Part shown: one piece after another, positions 41,522-47,171 of the stretch
Position numbering within the stretch: position 1 is the stretch's first letter
Layout: each line of letters starts with the position of its first letter
Source of the DNA: Staphylococcus xylosus NJ
GTDB taxonomy: Bacteria; Bacillota; Bacilli; Staphylococcales; Staphylococcaceae
Length of the DNA: 51,436 nt
NCBI RefSeq assembly: GCF_000338275.1
Contig: NZ_ANMR01000016.1
Location: 1-51,436 of the forward strand
Direction: 5' to 3'
Made by a program: the position numbers and the translations under genes
Notes under the pieces: generated by a model
What the model was told of the DNA's origin: nothing
What the model saw: the letters and a program-made list of their open reading frames with translations, nothing else
Databases searched by the model: none

Positions 41522-41546
41522 AGAAACATCATTAAATGATGTTTCT
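41522..41546 (-). terminator. terminator of the small-membrane-protein/XRE transcript
   Basis: Perfect 12-bp stem AGAAACATCATT / AATGATGTTTCT with one-base loop on paper (A), and eight A on its left, a strong T-tract on the minus strand. Confidence 0.9.
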
Positions 41547-41583
41547 AAAGTGTTAGTTATTTTATTAGTACCGGCGGTCGGGA

Positions 41584-41727
41584 TTATTTATTATATAAAA
41601 CACTGATATCACTATAGTTATAACATTCATGTGTCCACTCAGTGACCAAACTTTTATTTTGACAGCTTATAAATCCCGATTGAGATTTATAACATACATT
41701 ATAACGGTAGAAACTCGTCCCACCTAT
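41584..41727 (-). other. in-frame 47-codon extension after the XRE stop, or structured 3' UTR
   Basis: Directly after the XRE gene's TGA the same frame stays open for 47 codons to a TAA, encoding a Cys/Tyr-rich string (GGTSFYRYNVCYKSQ...CQNKSLVTEW...CYNYSD). It has no start codon with a ribosome site. The same DNA has inverted repeats: TCGGGATT and AATCCCGA bracket most of it, with CACTG/CAGTG and TAAATC/GATTTA inside. It is either a decayed or recoded second domain or an RNA element. The evidence does not decide. Confidence 0.4.
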
Positions 41728-41916
41728 TCATTTTAGGTGGGCTTTTGCATATTCGTATAGCTTTTCTGCAGTATCTAACGATATACCTCCGAGGTCTCTT
41801 TTACCTGTTCGTAAATCTGAAATTCTACTAGTTGCTACTCCAATATCCTTTTGAATTTGATAAGCTGAGATATCACTATCTATCAATTTTTGTATTGTTT
41901 TTTTATATTCACTCAT
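41728..41916 (-). CDS. small XRE-family helix-turn-helix regulator
   Basis: 62 residues, complete by comparison with phage- and plasmid-type mini XRE proteins. The helix-turn-helix (about 15-45) reads ISAYQIQKDIGVATSRISDL followed by RTGKRDLGGISLDTAEKL. It starts one base after the stop of the 55-residue membrane protein (TAATATG), so translation is coupled. No ligand domain, so it probably represses locally, possibly its own operon or the divergently arranged toxin promoter nearby. Confidence 0.82.
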   Translation of the reverse strand: MSEYKKTIQKLIDSDISAYQIQKDIGVATSRISDLRTGKRDLGGISLDTAEKLYEYAKAHLK

Positions 41917-41917
41917 A

Positions 41918-42085
41918 TTACCTCATCCATTCATACCATTTATATTTTTTATCGCCAATTTTTTCAAATTGATTATTACCAATATATTTAATTCCATTAC
42001 GTTTTAAATGTAAGATTCTTGCTACTTTAATGATTGTGGGTATCAAAACTATTACAATACATATTATTATTGTTGGCAGATTCAT
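41918..42085 (-). CDS. 55-residue membrane protein cotranscribed with the XRE regulator
   Basis: Starts at an ATG preceded by GGAGG (9-nt gap). One hydrophobic span (about 2-19, NLPTIIICIVIVLIPTII) followed by a basic, aromatic cytoplasmic tail (KVARILHLKRNGIKYIGN...KYKWYEWMR). The stop lies one base before the XRE start. Too short for homology claims. The N-in or N-out orientation by the positive-inside rule puts the tail in the cytoplasm, where it could touch the XRE partner. Confidence 0.75.
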   Translation of the reverse strand: MNLPTIIICIVIVLIPTIIKVARILHLKRNGIKYIGNNQFEKIGDKKYKWYEWMR

Positions 42086-42088
42086 AAC

Positions 42089-42117
42089 TTGAAACCTCCA
42101 ATTCTATATAATATAAT
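42089..42117 (+). promoter_or_regulatory. promoter of the antisense (antitoxin) RNA
   Basis: TTGAAA, exact 17-nt spacer, TATAAT, aimed into the 3' end of the toxin gene. The start of transcription should be near 42124, a few bases before the toxin's terminator hairpin. Confidence 0.75.
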
Positions 42118-42134
42118 TAATCATGAAAGAGAGA

Positions 42135-42154
42135 GCCCCCGAATTAACGGGAGC
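42135..42154 (-). terminator. toxin mRNA terminator
   Basis: Minus strand GCTCCCG-ttaatt-CGGGGGC followed by TCTCTCTTT. The one imperfect pair is U.G on the minus strand and would be C x A on the plus strand, so the toxin transcript is the one selected to fold. Confidence 0.75.
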
Positions 42155-42163
42155 AGATGATAA

Positions 42164-42298
42164 TTAGTTTCTCGGTTCATTATCTTGGTCGTGACATGAG
42201 CCTTGATGCCAAAGTCTTAGTTGTTTTAATATCGCTGGCGCGAATACTATTAATGTTATTAGTATTTGTGTCAGCGATTTTATTATCATCTCTAACAT
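42164..42298 (-). CDS. small membrane toxin of a type I toxin-antitoxin locus (Fst/PepA1-like design)
   Basis: 44 residues starting MLEMIIKSLTQ. Residues 4-24 form one hydrophobic span with a Pro near its end (LIVFAPAIL), followed by a basic then polar, charged tail (KQLRLWHQGSCHDQDNEPRN). This is the layout of membrane-depolarising type I toxins. The ATG follows a strong ribosome site (GGGGGTGAT) that lies inside a leader hairpin. An antisense promoter faces the gene from its 3' side. I do not recognise the exact toxin family, so the assignment rests on architecture. Confidence 0.72.
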   Translation of the reverse strand: MLEMIIKSLTQILITLIVFAPAILKQLRLWHQGSCHDQDNEPRN

Positions 42299-42301
42299 TT
42301 T

Positions 42302-42346
42302 AATCACCCCCTTTCATGAGGGGTGTAAGGTGTATCTCAACCTTAC
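42302..42346 (-). promoter_or_regulatory. toxin mRNA leader hairpins sequestering the ribosome site
   Basis: Minus strand, in order: GTAAGGT-tgagatac-ACCTTAC (42346-42325), then CACCCC-tcatgaaag-GGGGTG (42325-42305). The second hairpin's 3' arm is the toxin ribosome site, so translation should be blocked in the full-length mRNA, as in Fst and related toxins. Confidence 0.7.
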
Positions 42347-42353
42347 ATATATA

Positions 42354-42382
42354 ATTATTTCACCCAATTGGGATATAATCAA
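42354..42382 (-). promoter_or_regulatory. toxin promoter with internal palindrome
   Basis: TTGATT, 17-nt spacer, AATAAT on the minus strand. A perfect 10-bp palindrome CCCAATTGGG (42363-42372) sits in the spacer and could be an operator. Confidence 0.6.
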
Positions 42383-42469
42383 GAGTTTTCTCTTTATTTC
42401 TGCAATTTATTTTATCTCCACAATATCTTTCAAATTAACTTTTTTCTTCGTATAAATGTAGACATAAAA

Positions 42470-42494
42470 AAGCCCCACCAACTATGATGGGCTT
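42470..42494 (-). terminator. terminator of the three-gene unknown operon
   Basis: AAGCCC / GGGCTT with partial inner pairing, A-run on the left (T-tract on the minus strand), 20 bp after the last gene. Confidence 0.8.
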
Positions 42495-42515
42495 GTCAGT
42501 AACAAAAAATATGTA

Positions 42516-43439
42516 TCATATTTCACTTTTCATTTGATCAATTCTATTTGTAATATCCTCTTTTATTCTTTCTAAAAAGCCAACTTTTGTTCTATGATCC
42601 CATTTCTTATCTTGACTATCATTTCTATAATATTCAAGCAAGTTAGGAATAATTTCATTGTAAATTAATAATATCAATTTACTTTGCTGTAATTCGGTCT
42701 GTTCATTTTCATATATACCATCATATTTGTTTAAGTCTTCTATTCCTATTAAACCATCCGTTTGTAATCTTATTTCTATATTTTCATGATTATGATACGC
42801 TACACACAGTACTAACTGGTCTATCTTTCCTTTTTCCAAAACAAATGATAACGTACTAATTAAATTTAAAACAGTATTACCTTTAGAAGTTACACTATTA
42901 TTATCTAAAGAAATTCCCTTAAAAAATTTAATGTTTCTCACTATTAACTCTTCTTCATTTACATATTCAACAGAAAAAACGTTATCTTTTATATATATTT
43001 TATATAACAACCATAAAAAGAAGTCATTTTCTAGCTTTATATTTAAATTACTGATTTCTTTTTGCCCTTTATACTTTAACAATTTTCTAATAAAAAACAT
43101 TGCATCAGTATTTTTATTTATTATAAATTTAGTAGTACCTCTATTATTATATGCTAGTAATTCTAATGATTGTTTATCTGTACGTTCCTCAATGGGTTCT
43201 ATACCACTTCTTACTCTTTCATATGTAACATGAAATTTATTAAAATATGTTTTTTCATCTGCTAAAGAGACTTCTTGGTTTTTGTCGAATGCTTTTTTTA
43301 CCATAAAATTTTGGTGATATGTTTTGTTCCCTTTCTCTAAATCATTAGTAATACTGTTAAAATCAATTAAATTTTCAATATTTTTTTCAAAATCATTTTC
43401 TTTATCGTTTTTCCATCTGGTCGTTCTCTTAAAAGCCAT
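42516..43439 (-). CDS. uncharacterised 307-residue cytoplasmic protein, third gene of accessory operon
   Basis: No membrane span or signal. The basic N-terminus (MAFKRTTRWKNDKEN) is followed by a mixed alpha/beta body with hydrophobic strands (FFLWLLYKIYI, about 145-155; LVLCVAYH, about 212-219; LILLIYNEIIPNLLEYY, about 258-274) and a charged C-terminal helix. No catalytic motif that I recognise. It starts 3 bp after the membrane-protein gene. AT content and codon use are as in accessory genes nearby. Context (compact operon in variable DNA) would suit a phage-defence or similar accessory system, but that is inference only. Confidence 0.7.
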   Translation of the reverse strand: MAFKRTTRWKNDKENDFEKNIENLIDFNSITNDLEKGNKTYHQNFMVKKAFDKNQEVSLADEKTYFNKFHVTYERVRSGIEPIEERTDKQSLELLAYNNRGTTKFIINKNTDAMFFIRKLLKYKGQKEISNLNIKLENDFFLWLLYKIYIKDNVFSVEYVNEEELIVRNIKFFKGISLDNNSVTSKGNTVLNLISTLSFVLEKGKIDQLVLCVAYHNHENIEIRLQTDGLIGIEDLNKYDGIYENEQTELQQSKLILLIYNEIIPNLLEYYRNDSQDKKWDHRTKVGFLERIKEDITNRIDQMKSEI

Positions 43440-43442
43440 TAA

Positions 43443-44099
43443 TCATTCTCCTAACACTCCAATATTATTATTACGTTTTCCTCGCATAAATAGTTTAGGG
43501 GTATGAACAACCTCTATTTCAGAATTAATATTTTCGTCGGATTTTAATATTATCATTTCTAAAGGGAAAGAATCTGACCATTTTCTTTTTGTCAATGTAA
43601 GTTCATTTATATCAATGATTATTGTTTTTTTATTATTTGTTATTGAAAATACACTTTCCTTAGGTTTTAGAGATTGCACAGTAACATTGATTGGTAAATT
43701 TAATTCTACTTTACATTTTCTTAATCGTTTAGGATTACCCTTAACATAAACACGAATAAAAACCTTAGATATTTCTTGATTAAATGAGTATTCAACTTTA
43801 TCGCTAGTGTTTCTTTTGTTATCTTCAAACTTTAAATTAATTTCATTCGTACAAAAAAGTATTTGATATATTAAAGCTATAAATGAAAAAATAAGCACAA
43901 TTGCACCTTTAGCAATCAAGATATTAATAGCCAAATCTATAGCATAAATTTCATCTTTTGGAGGTTGCTTATGAAGTGTTTGAGTTAAAAATTGAATGAT
44001 TGTCAAATAATTAGTTAAAATAACTCCACCAATTATTGAACCAAATTCTTTGATAAACCATTGTGATTTTTGAAAAATATTAATTACAAACTTTTTCAT
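43443..44099 (-). CDS. uncharacterised membrane protein, second gene of accessory operon
   Basis: 218 residues. Two hydrophobic spans (about 18-38, with GSIIGGVILTNYLTIIQFL, and 60-85, NILIAKGAIVLIFSFIALIYQILF) form a hairpin anchor. The C-terminal part (about 90-218) is soluble and rich in beta strands (KVFIRVYVKG, KVELNLPINVTVQ, KTIIIDINEL, LEMIILKSDE), with the look of an immunoglobulin-like or C2-like sandwich. Its first 20 bp overlap the end of the upstream gene, and the next gene starts 3 bp later, so stoichiometric production with both is likely. No family recognised. Confidence 0.7.
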   Translation of the reverse strand: MKKFVINIFQKSQWFIKEFGSIIGGVILTNYLTIIQFLTQTLHKQPPKDEIYAIDLAINILIAKGAIVLIFSFIALIYQILFCTNEINLKFEDNKRNTSDKVEYSFNQEISKVFIRVYVKGNPKRLRKCKVELNLPINVTVQSLKPKESVFSITNNKKTIIIDINELTLTKRKWSDSFPLEMIILKSDENINSEIEVVHTPKLFMRGKRNNNIGVLGE

Positions 44100-44568
44100 T
44101 TTTAACTATAACCATTCTTAAGTCTTTGATAATATTTCCTTTTTTTCCACTCTCTATTTCAATTAAGCCATTCATATATATATACCATTTAAATAACTCG
44201 TTATTCTCTCTGTATTTTATACATAACTTATTGATTTCTTCATTCTGATTTTCATATAAATCTCTCAAATACTTAACAAAATTTATAAAGTGTTCATTAT
44301 TATTATTAACCTCTTCTATTTCAATTCTAGTATTTTCACGATATTCTTCATCATTCATAAGTAATTCTAATTCGATTATCCTAGCTTTATATTTCAATAG
44401 AAAATACTGGATTAATTCAAGCATTGTATCAAAATCGATGATAAACTGTTCATAACCATTTCTATTATAATTTTGTACAAAAGAGTAGTATGAGTTATTA
44501 ATAGGTTTTTCTATAAAATGAAATTCATGTTTATCATTCAAAAATATTTTATTTTGTATAATATTCAT
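44080..44568 (-). CDS. uncharacterised 162-residue protein, first gene of accessory operon
   Basis: Soluble, mainly helical and acidic. A central long helix (about 50-135) is rich in Asn, Glu and Tyr (YKARIIELELLMNDEEYREN, then EEVNNNNEHFINFVKYLRDL). It starts after a very strong ribosome site (GGAGGGGG) 57 bp below a promoter with TTTACT-17-TATAAT. It overlaps the following membrane-protein gene by 20 bp. No domain recognised. Confidence 0.7.
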   Translation of the reverse strand: MNIIQNKIFLNDKHEFHFIEKPINNSYYSFVQNYNRNGYEQFIIDFDTMLELIQYFLLKYKARIIELELLMNDEEYRENTRIEIEEVNNNNEHFINFVKYLRDLYENQNEEINKLCIKYRENNELFKWYIYMNGLIEIESGKKGNIIKDLRMVIVKNEKVCN

Positions 44569-44624
44569 TTTTCCCCCTCCTCATTTACTCTAATATACTT
44601 GAATACTCATTATTTGTTTCATTA

Positions 44625-44653
44625 ATTATATACCTTTTTATTTTTTTAGTAAA
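44625..44653 (-). promoter_or_regulatory. promoter of the three-gene accessory operon
   Basis: TTTACT, 17-nt A-rich spacer, TATAAT on the minus strand, just upstream of the 44568 start. Confidence 0.75.
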
Positions 44654-44671
44654 CAAAGATAAATAAAAAAT

Positions 44672-44699
44672 AACCACCCAGTGACATGTGTGGGTGGTT
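44672..44699 (-). terminator. terminator ending the structured RNA / lipoprotein transcript
   Basis: Minus strand AACCACCCA / TGGGTGGTT followed by ATTTTTTATTT. The stem is nearly identical to the hairpin at 46676-46691, so they belong to one family. Confidence 0.9.
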
Positions 44700-45055
44700 G
44701 AAAGTACTCCTCATATATCCAAAATATACTAGAGTCCTCTATATAATCATTATGTATAATTGTGTTTTAAACCTCACTCACACAATTTGTTATTAGCGGC
44801 GCTTAACTAATAACAGTTTTTGTCTAATCCGACTCATCAGATTAGTTTAAGGTACCTGGGAACCTTCTCAAAAGAGTTGCTCCATGACGGAATGGCTACC
44901 GTGAATTTACTGGTAAATGTTTCAACCAGCTTGTTTACAAAGGATAACAATATCCCGTGGCACTATGCCTTATTGTCCGTATCATATATATTATACTCAA
45001 CTGTACGGTATCGAGTGACAGTTTACCACCAATCCAAGGTTTATTTATCCGTAAA
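44672..45055 (-). ncRNA. candidate structured RNA, about 350-380 nt
   Basis: Gene-free stretch with at least seven short perfect inverted repeats, minus strand: GTTTA..TAAAC, ACTGT..ACAGT, GGCA-tag-TGCC, GGATA-ttgt-TATCC, ATTTAC-ca-GTAAAT, AAGGT..ACCTT, CTAATC..GATTAG, and GTTATTAG..CTAATAAC (8 bp, near 44790-44814). It ends at a strong minus-strand terminator. GC is higher than in the flanks. It may be an independent RNA or a long 3' UTR of the lipoprotein gene that ends 20 bp upstream. I could not match it to a known RNA class. Confidence 0.5.
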
Positions 45056-45074
45056 CAAATTACCGTTTTTGATA

Positions 45075-45506
45075 TTATTTTGTTTGTTTAAAAGCTATAT
45101 AACAAACACCTAAAACTAAAAGAACCCCTATACCAAACATTAAAAATTTATTAGTTTCTTTTTCTTTATAAGCTTCTACTCCATAACCATCTTGGTCATC
45201 ATCTATAAAAATTTTATTAGACTTTTTAGTGGCACTCCATTCAGCTCTTGTGGAATCTTCTTTACTATCTTTTTTTGGCCATTCATCTACTACAAGTCTT
45301 CCATTCTCATCATTAACAACTTCATATTTATATAAGTCTGAATCTCCATCTTCGTATTTATATTCAATTGTATCTTTTTTTATTATGTATTTAGTGTGTT
45401 CTGCTTTCCAAGTACCTTGAACTGCTTTGTGCGTGCTATTGCCACAAGCCGATAAGAAAAATATAGATAAGAAAATTAAATAAGTAACCAACATTCCCTT
45501 CTTCAT
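45075..45506 (-). CDS. lipoprotein with C-terminal membrane span
   Basis: 143 residues. Signal peptide with lipobox FLSAC (Cys about 21), then a small soluble domain beginning VQGTWKAEHTKYIIKKDTIEY, whose G-T-W opening recalls lipocalin-like domains, acidic throughout. Unusually, a second hydrophobic span closes the protein (about 120-139, FLMFGIGVLLVLGVCYIAF, then KQTK). It would be anchored to the membrane at both ends. Ribosome site GGGAGG. Function unknown. A structured non-coding stretch follows it. Confidence 0.75.
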   Translation of the reverse strand: MKKGMLVTYLIFLSIFFLSACGNSTHKAVQGTWKAEHTKYIIKKDTIEYKYEDGDSDLYKYEVVNDENGRLVVDEWPKKDSKEDSTRAEWSATKKSNKIFIDDDQDGYGVEAYKEKETNKFLMFGIGVLLVLGVCYIAFKQTK

Positions 45507-45596
45507 TTTGTATCCTCCCTTTATATATTAATTATATGATACTCAATATTTGTGAAAGAGAATAGACAGAACTTAAAAGCGAACATAAAAAAGTAA

Positions 45597-45620
45597 GACA
45601 GACACTGTGATGCGTCTGTC
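45597..45620 (-). terminator. minus-strand hairpin terminator
   Basis: GACAGAC / GTCTGTC stem with ATAAAAAAG on its left. It belongs to the GTGTCT-type hairpins repeated further on. It would end a transcript coming from 45.65-45.8 kb. Confidence 0.75.
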
Positions 45621-45661
45621 CTTATAATATAATCATGTGTAAATTTATCAGAATAAAAAAA

Positions 45662-45768
45662 GACAGCCGAATTAACGACTGCCCACTAACCATGTTTAAG
45701 AAATTTAGAGTGTATGCCTAGTATGTATGCCCAGTTGAAAGTGTAACATAAAAAAGTAGCTTCCTATA
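45662..45768 (-). ncRNA. candidate small RNA with type I TA-like terminator
   Basis: The terminator (45662-45683) is an 8-bp minus-strand stem with two U.G pairs around the loop TTAATT, the same loop and closing CG as the toxin terminator at 42135, followed by TTTTTTT. Upstream lies an 8-nt direct repeat (TGTATGCC twice, 5 nt apart, 45713-45731 on the plus strand). A weak promoter TTAATA-17-TAATAT lies just before. No hydrophobic ORF, so it looks like an orphan regulatory RNA or a remnant TA locus. Confidence 0.45.
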
Positions 45769-45829
45769 TTATGAACTTGAATCATTATTATTAATATTCG
45801 TTTCACAAACCCGAAAAATCTAACACCAT

Positions 45830-46369
45830 TTATTCACTTCTTTGGTAATAGTCTTCAAAATGAGGCTTTCTTTCAATTTCTCCTTCTGACCATTTTTCAA
45901 TATCCTCTAAAAATTGCTCGTTTTCCCAAGCTTCATGTAGTAAAAATATGTCTGGTTTTATATCACTTTCTCTATTACGATACTGCATTATTGTATATGT
46001 ATTGAAACCAGTATACTTATTGTAATATTTCAACATAAATTCTGGCAACATATTAATTATCTCACTACCAGCGAATCCAGAAACCATTGCCATTATAGGT
46101 CCAAAAATCAGAGGAAAGGCAAAAATCAAATGATATATTGTGATTAAAAATGGTATAAACCAAAAGAATGATAAAAAAGGTATACTACCTATAATGCCTG
46201 TAAGTAAGCCGAATCCTATAACAAATTGAATTGCTCTAAGTGATCCTAAAAACAAAACGCCCGCCCCGTCTAAAATACCACCACTTCTATAAGTTATGTA
46301 TACAAAGAGTCTTCCTATAGCAAATACAATAGCTGCGAAAATAACTATAACAATAAATAACGTAAACAT
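45830..46369 (-). CDS. uncharacterised membrane protein
   Basis: 179 residues. Three or four hydrophobic spans in the N-terminal two thirds (about 2-24, 36-62, 66-100) and an acidic, soluble tail (about 115-179, with HEAWENEQFLEDIEKWSEGE). No signal or known motif. The ribosome site is a run of six G. A perfect 12-bp inverted repeat lies right before it. Single gene. Function unknown. Confidence 0.72.
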   Translation of the reverse strand: MFTLFIVIVIFAAIVFAIGRLFVYITYRSGGILDGAGVLFLGSLRAIQFVIGFGLLTGIIGSIPFLSFFWFIPFLITIYHLIFAFPLIFGPIMAMVSGFAGSEIINMLPEFMLKYYNKYTGFNTYTIMQYRNRESDIKPDIFLLHEAWENEQFLEDIEKWSEGEIERKPHFEDYYQRSE

Positions 46370-46381
46370 TTATATCCCCCC

Positions 46382-46412
46382 TATAATTTGTATAATGCTC
46401 ATACAAATTATA
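46382..46412. promoter_or_regulatory. perfect inverted repeat upstream of the 45830-46369 gene
   Basis: TATAATTTGTAT and ATACAAATTATA, 12 bp each, 7 nt apart, ending 12 bp before the start codon. It covers the probable -10 and leader, so it could be an operator or an mRNA hairpin next to the ribosome site. Confidence 0.7.
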
Positions 46413-46537
46413 ATATAATAATAAAGTTTTGTAACTTGTTTTTTAAGAAAATTTTATATAAATAAAAACAAGTCAAATACATAAGCAACTATTCCTTTAT
46501 AATATGATGTTTGATTTATTTATAACATAAAAAAGGA

Positions 46538-46559
46538 GTAAGCAACTGTAAGTGCTCAC
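46538..46559 (-). terminator. array hairpin 1
   Basis: Minus strand GTGAGCA-cttacagt-TGCTTAC, with one G.U pair, then TCCTTTTTTATG. A GTG AGC ACT TAC string preceded by GGGG recalls the start of staphylococcal holin-like type I toxin genes, so this may be the fused remnant of such a gene. Confidence 0.6.
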
Positions 46560-46675
46560 CCCCAAAATAGATAGAAAACTTTAAATCTATGTCTAATGTT
46601 AGGTTAATATAAAATTAATATTAAATCAATATAATATATAATGTAAACGTCTCCATTTAAAAATTTAAAAAATAA

Positions 46676-46691
46676 CCACCCATAAGGGTGG
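46676..46691 (-). terminator. array hairpin 2
   Basis: Minus strand CCACCC-ttat-GGGTGG followed by TTATTTTTTAAATTTTT. Same stem as the terminator at 44672. Confidence 0.75.
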
Positions 46692-46702
46692 CTGTAAATT
46701 TT

Positions 46703-46730
46703 AAATAGACACGGGCCGATGTGTCTATTT
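46703..46730 (-). terminator. array hairpin 3 (GTGTCT type)
   Basis: Perfect 10-bp stem AAATAGACAC / GTGTCTATTT, loop ATCGGCCC on the minus strand. Confidence 0.65.
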
Positions 46731-46833
46731 TAAGTTTGGTAAAACTTATTATAGTCAGCAGTTTTAATTGCCTAATATTTTTATATCATAAAACAGACAC
46801 CCCCTGTAAAGAGCACTCTATACTAAGTTAATA

Positions 46834-46863
46834 TTGAGAATAGAGATTTGTATGTGCTATGAT
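46834..46863 (+). promoter_or_regulatory. plus-strand promoter facing array hairpin 4
   Basis: TTGAGA, 18-nt spacer, TATGAT preceded by TGC (extended -10). It fires toward the perfect hairpin at 46893, the same arrangement as the antitoxin promoter before the toxin terminator at 42135. Confidence 0.5.
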
Positions 46864-46892
46864 ATCATTTTATTAATTATATCTATTAAAAT

Positions 46893-46920
46893 GAGCAGAC
46901 ACTGGTGAATGTGTCTGCTC
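46893..46920 (-). terminator. array hairpin 4 (GTGTCT type)
   Basis: Perfect 10-bp stem GAGCAGACAC / GTGTCTGCTC with loop ATTCACCA on the minus strand, then ATTTTAAT. Confidence 0.65.
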
Positions 46921-46978
46921 AAAATACATGTTTAGAGTCATAGAAAGATATAACTATTCAAGCTTACAACAAAAAAAT

Positions 46979-46997
46979 ACACCTCGTAAAGAGGTGT
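46979..46997 (-). terminator. array hairpin 5 (TTTAC-loop type)
   Basis: Minus strand ACACCTC-tttac-GAGGTGT followed by ATTTTTTTG. The transcript feeding it carries another perfect hairpin, CACTAA-gcc-TTAGTG, just upstream. Confidence 0.8.
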
Positions 46998-47037
46998 CCA
47001 CTAAGGCTTAGTGCTTACTAAAATTTTGGGTACATTT

Positions 47038-47066
47038 GTGTTATCAAAAGATTCTATAATTTTCAA
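47038..47066 (-). promoter_or_regulatory. candidate promoter of the RNA ending at hairpin 5
   Basis: Minus strand TTGAAA, 17-nt spacer, TAACAC. The whole string is related to the better promoter at 47238-47266, which supports it despite the weak -10. Confidence 0.4.
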
Positions 47067-47081
47067 ATAATAAATAAAAAA

Positions 47082-47097
47082 CCACTCCGAAGCGTGG
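47082..47097 (-). terminator. array hairpin 6 with UUCG tetraloop
   Basis: Minus strand CCACGC-TTCG-GAGTGG followed by TTTTTTATTTATT. C(UUCG)G is an unusually stable loop. One G x A mismatch in the stem. Confidence 0.75.
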
Positions 47098-47112
47098 CTA
47101 AAAGGTCATATG

Positions 47113-47153
47113 TTTAAGAGATATTGCACATACATGCATATGCAATTCTTAAA
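47113..47153 (-). ncRNA. internal RNA hairpin of array unit
   Basis: Minus strand: outer stem TTTAAGA / TCTTAAA and inner stem TTGCATATGC / GTATGTGCAA. The inner stem has two G.U pairs on the minus strand that would be A x C on the plus strand. It lies upstream of hairpin 6 and is not itself a terminator. Confidence 0.6.
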
Positions 47154-47171
47154 TTAACATAAATTAAAAAA

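Larger units (their letters stand above)
42124..42300 (+). ncRNA. candidate type I antitoxin RNA (extent uncertain)
   Basis: Follows the TTGAAA-17-TATAAT promoter. Its 5' end contains the hairpin shared with the toxin mRNA, with loop AATTAA exposing a UUAA-type recognition loop on the toxin side. The 3' end was not located. It must lie within or near the toxin gene, giving overlap with the toxin mRNA 3' region as in other type I systems with 3' antisense overlap. Confidence 0.5.

Noticed and set aside
41706..41716. GAGTTTCTACC (minus strand) resembling the purine riboswitch core
   Set aside because: The required P1 helix, paired loops and downstream purine gene are missing. It lies just after the XRE stop codon.
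44833..44840. CTGATGAG string (minus strand) resembling a hammerhead ribozyme core
   Set aside because: The bases sit in the loop of the CTAATC/GATTAG hairpin. The conserved GAAA segment and cleavage-site stem are not found in the right places.
44820..45113. 97-codon plus-strand ORF across the structured stretch
   Set aside because: It needs a TTG start without a ribosome site, runs into the lipoprotein gene on the other strand, and the DNA is better explained by its inverted repeats. It has no recognisable domain.
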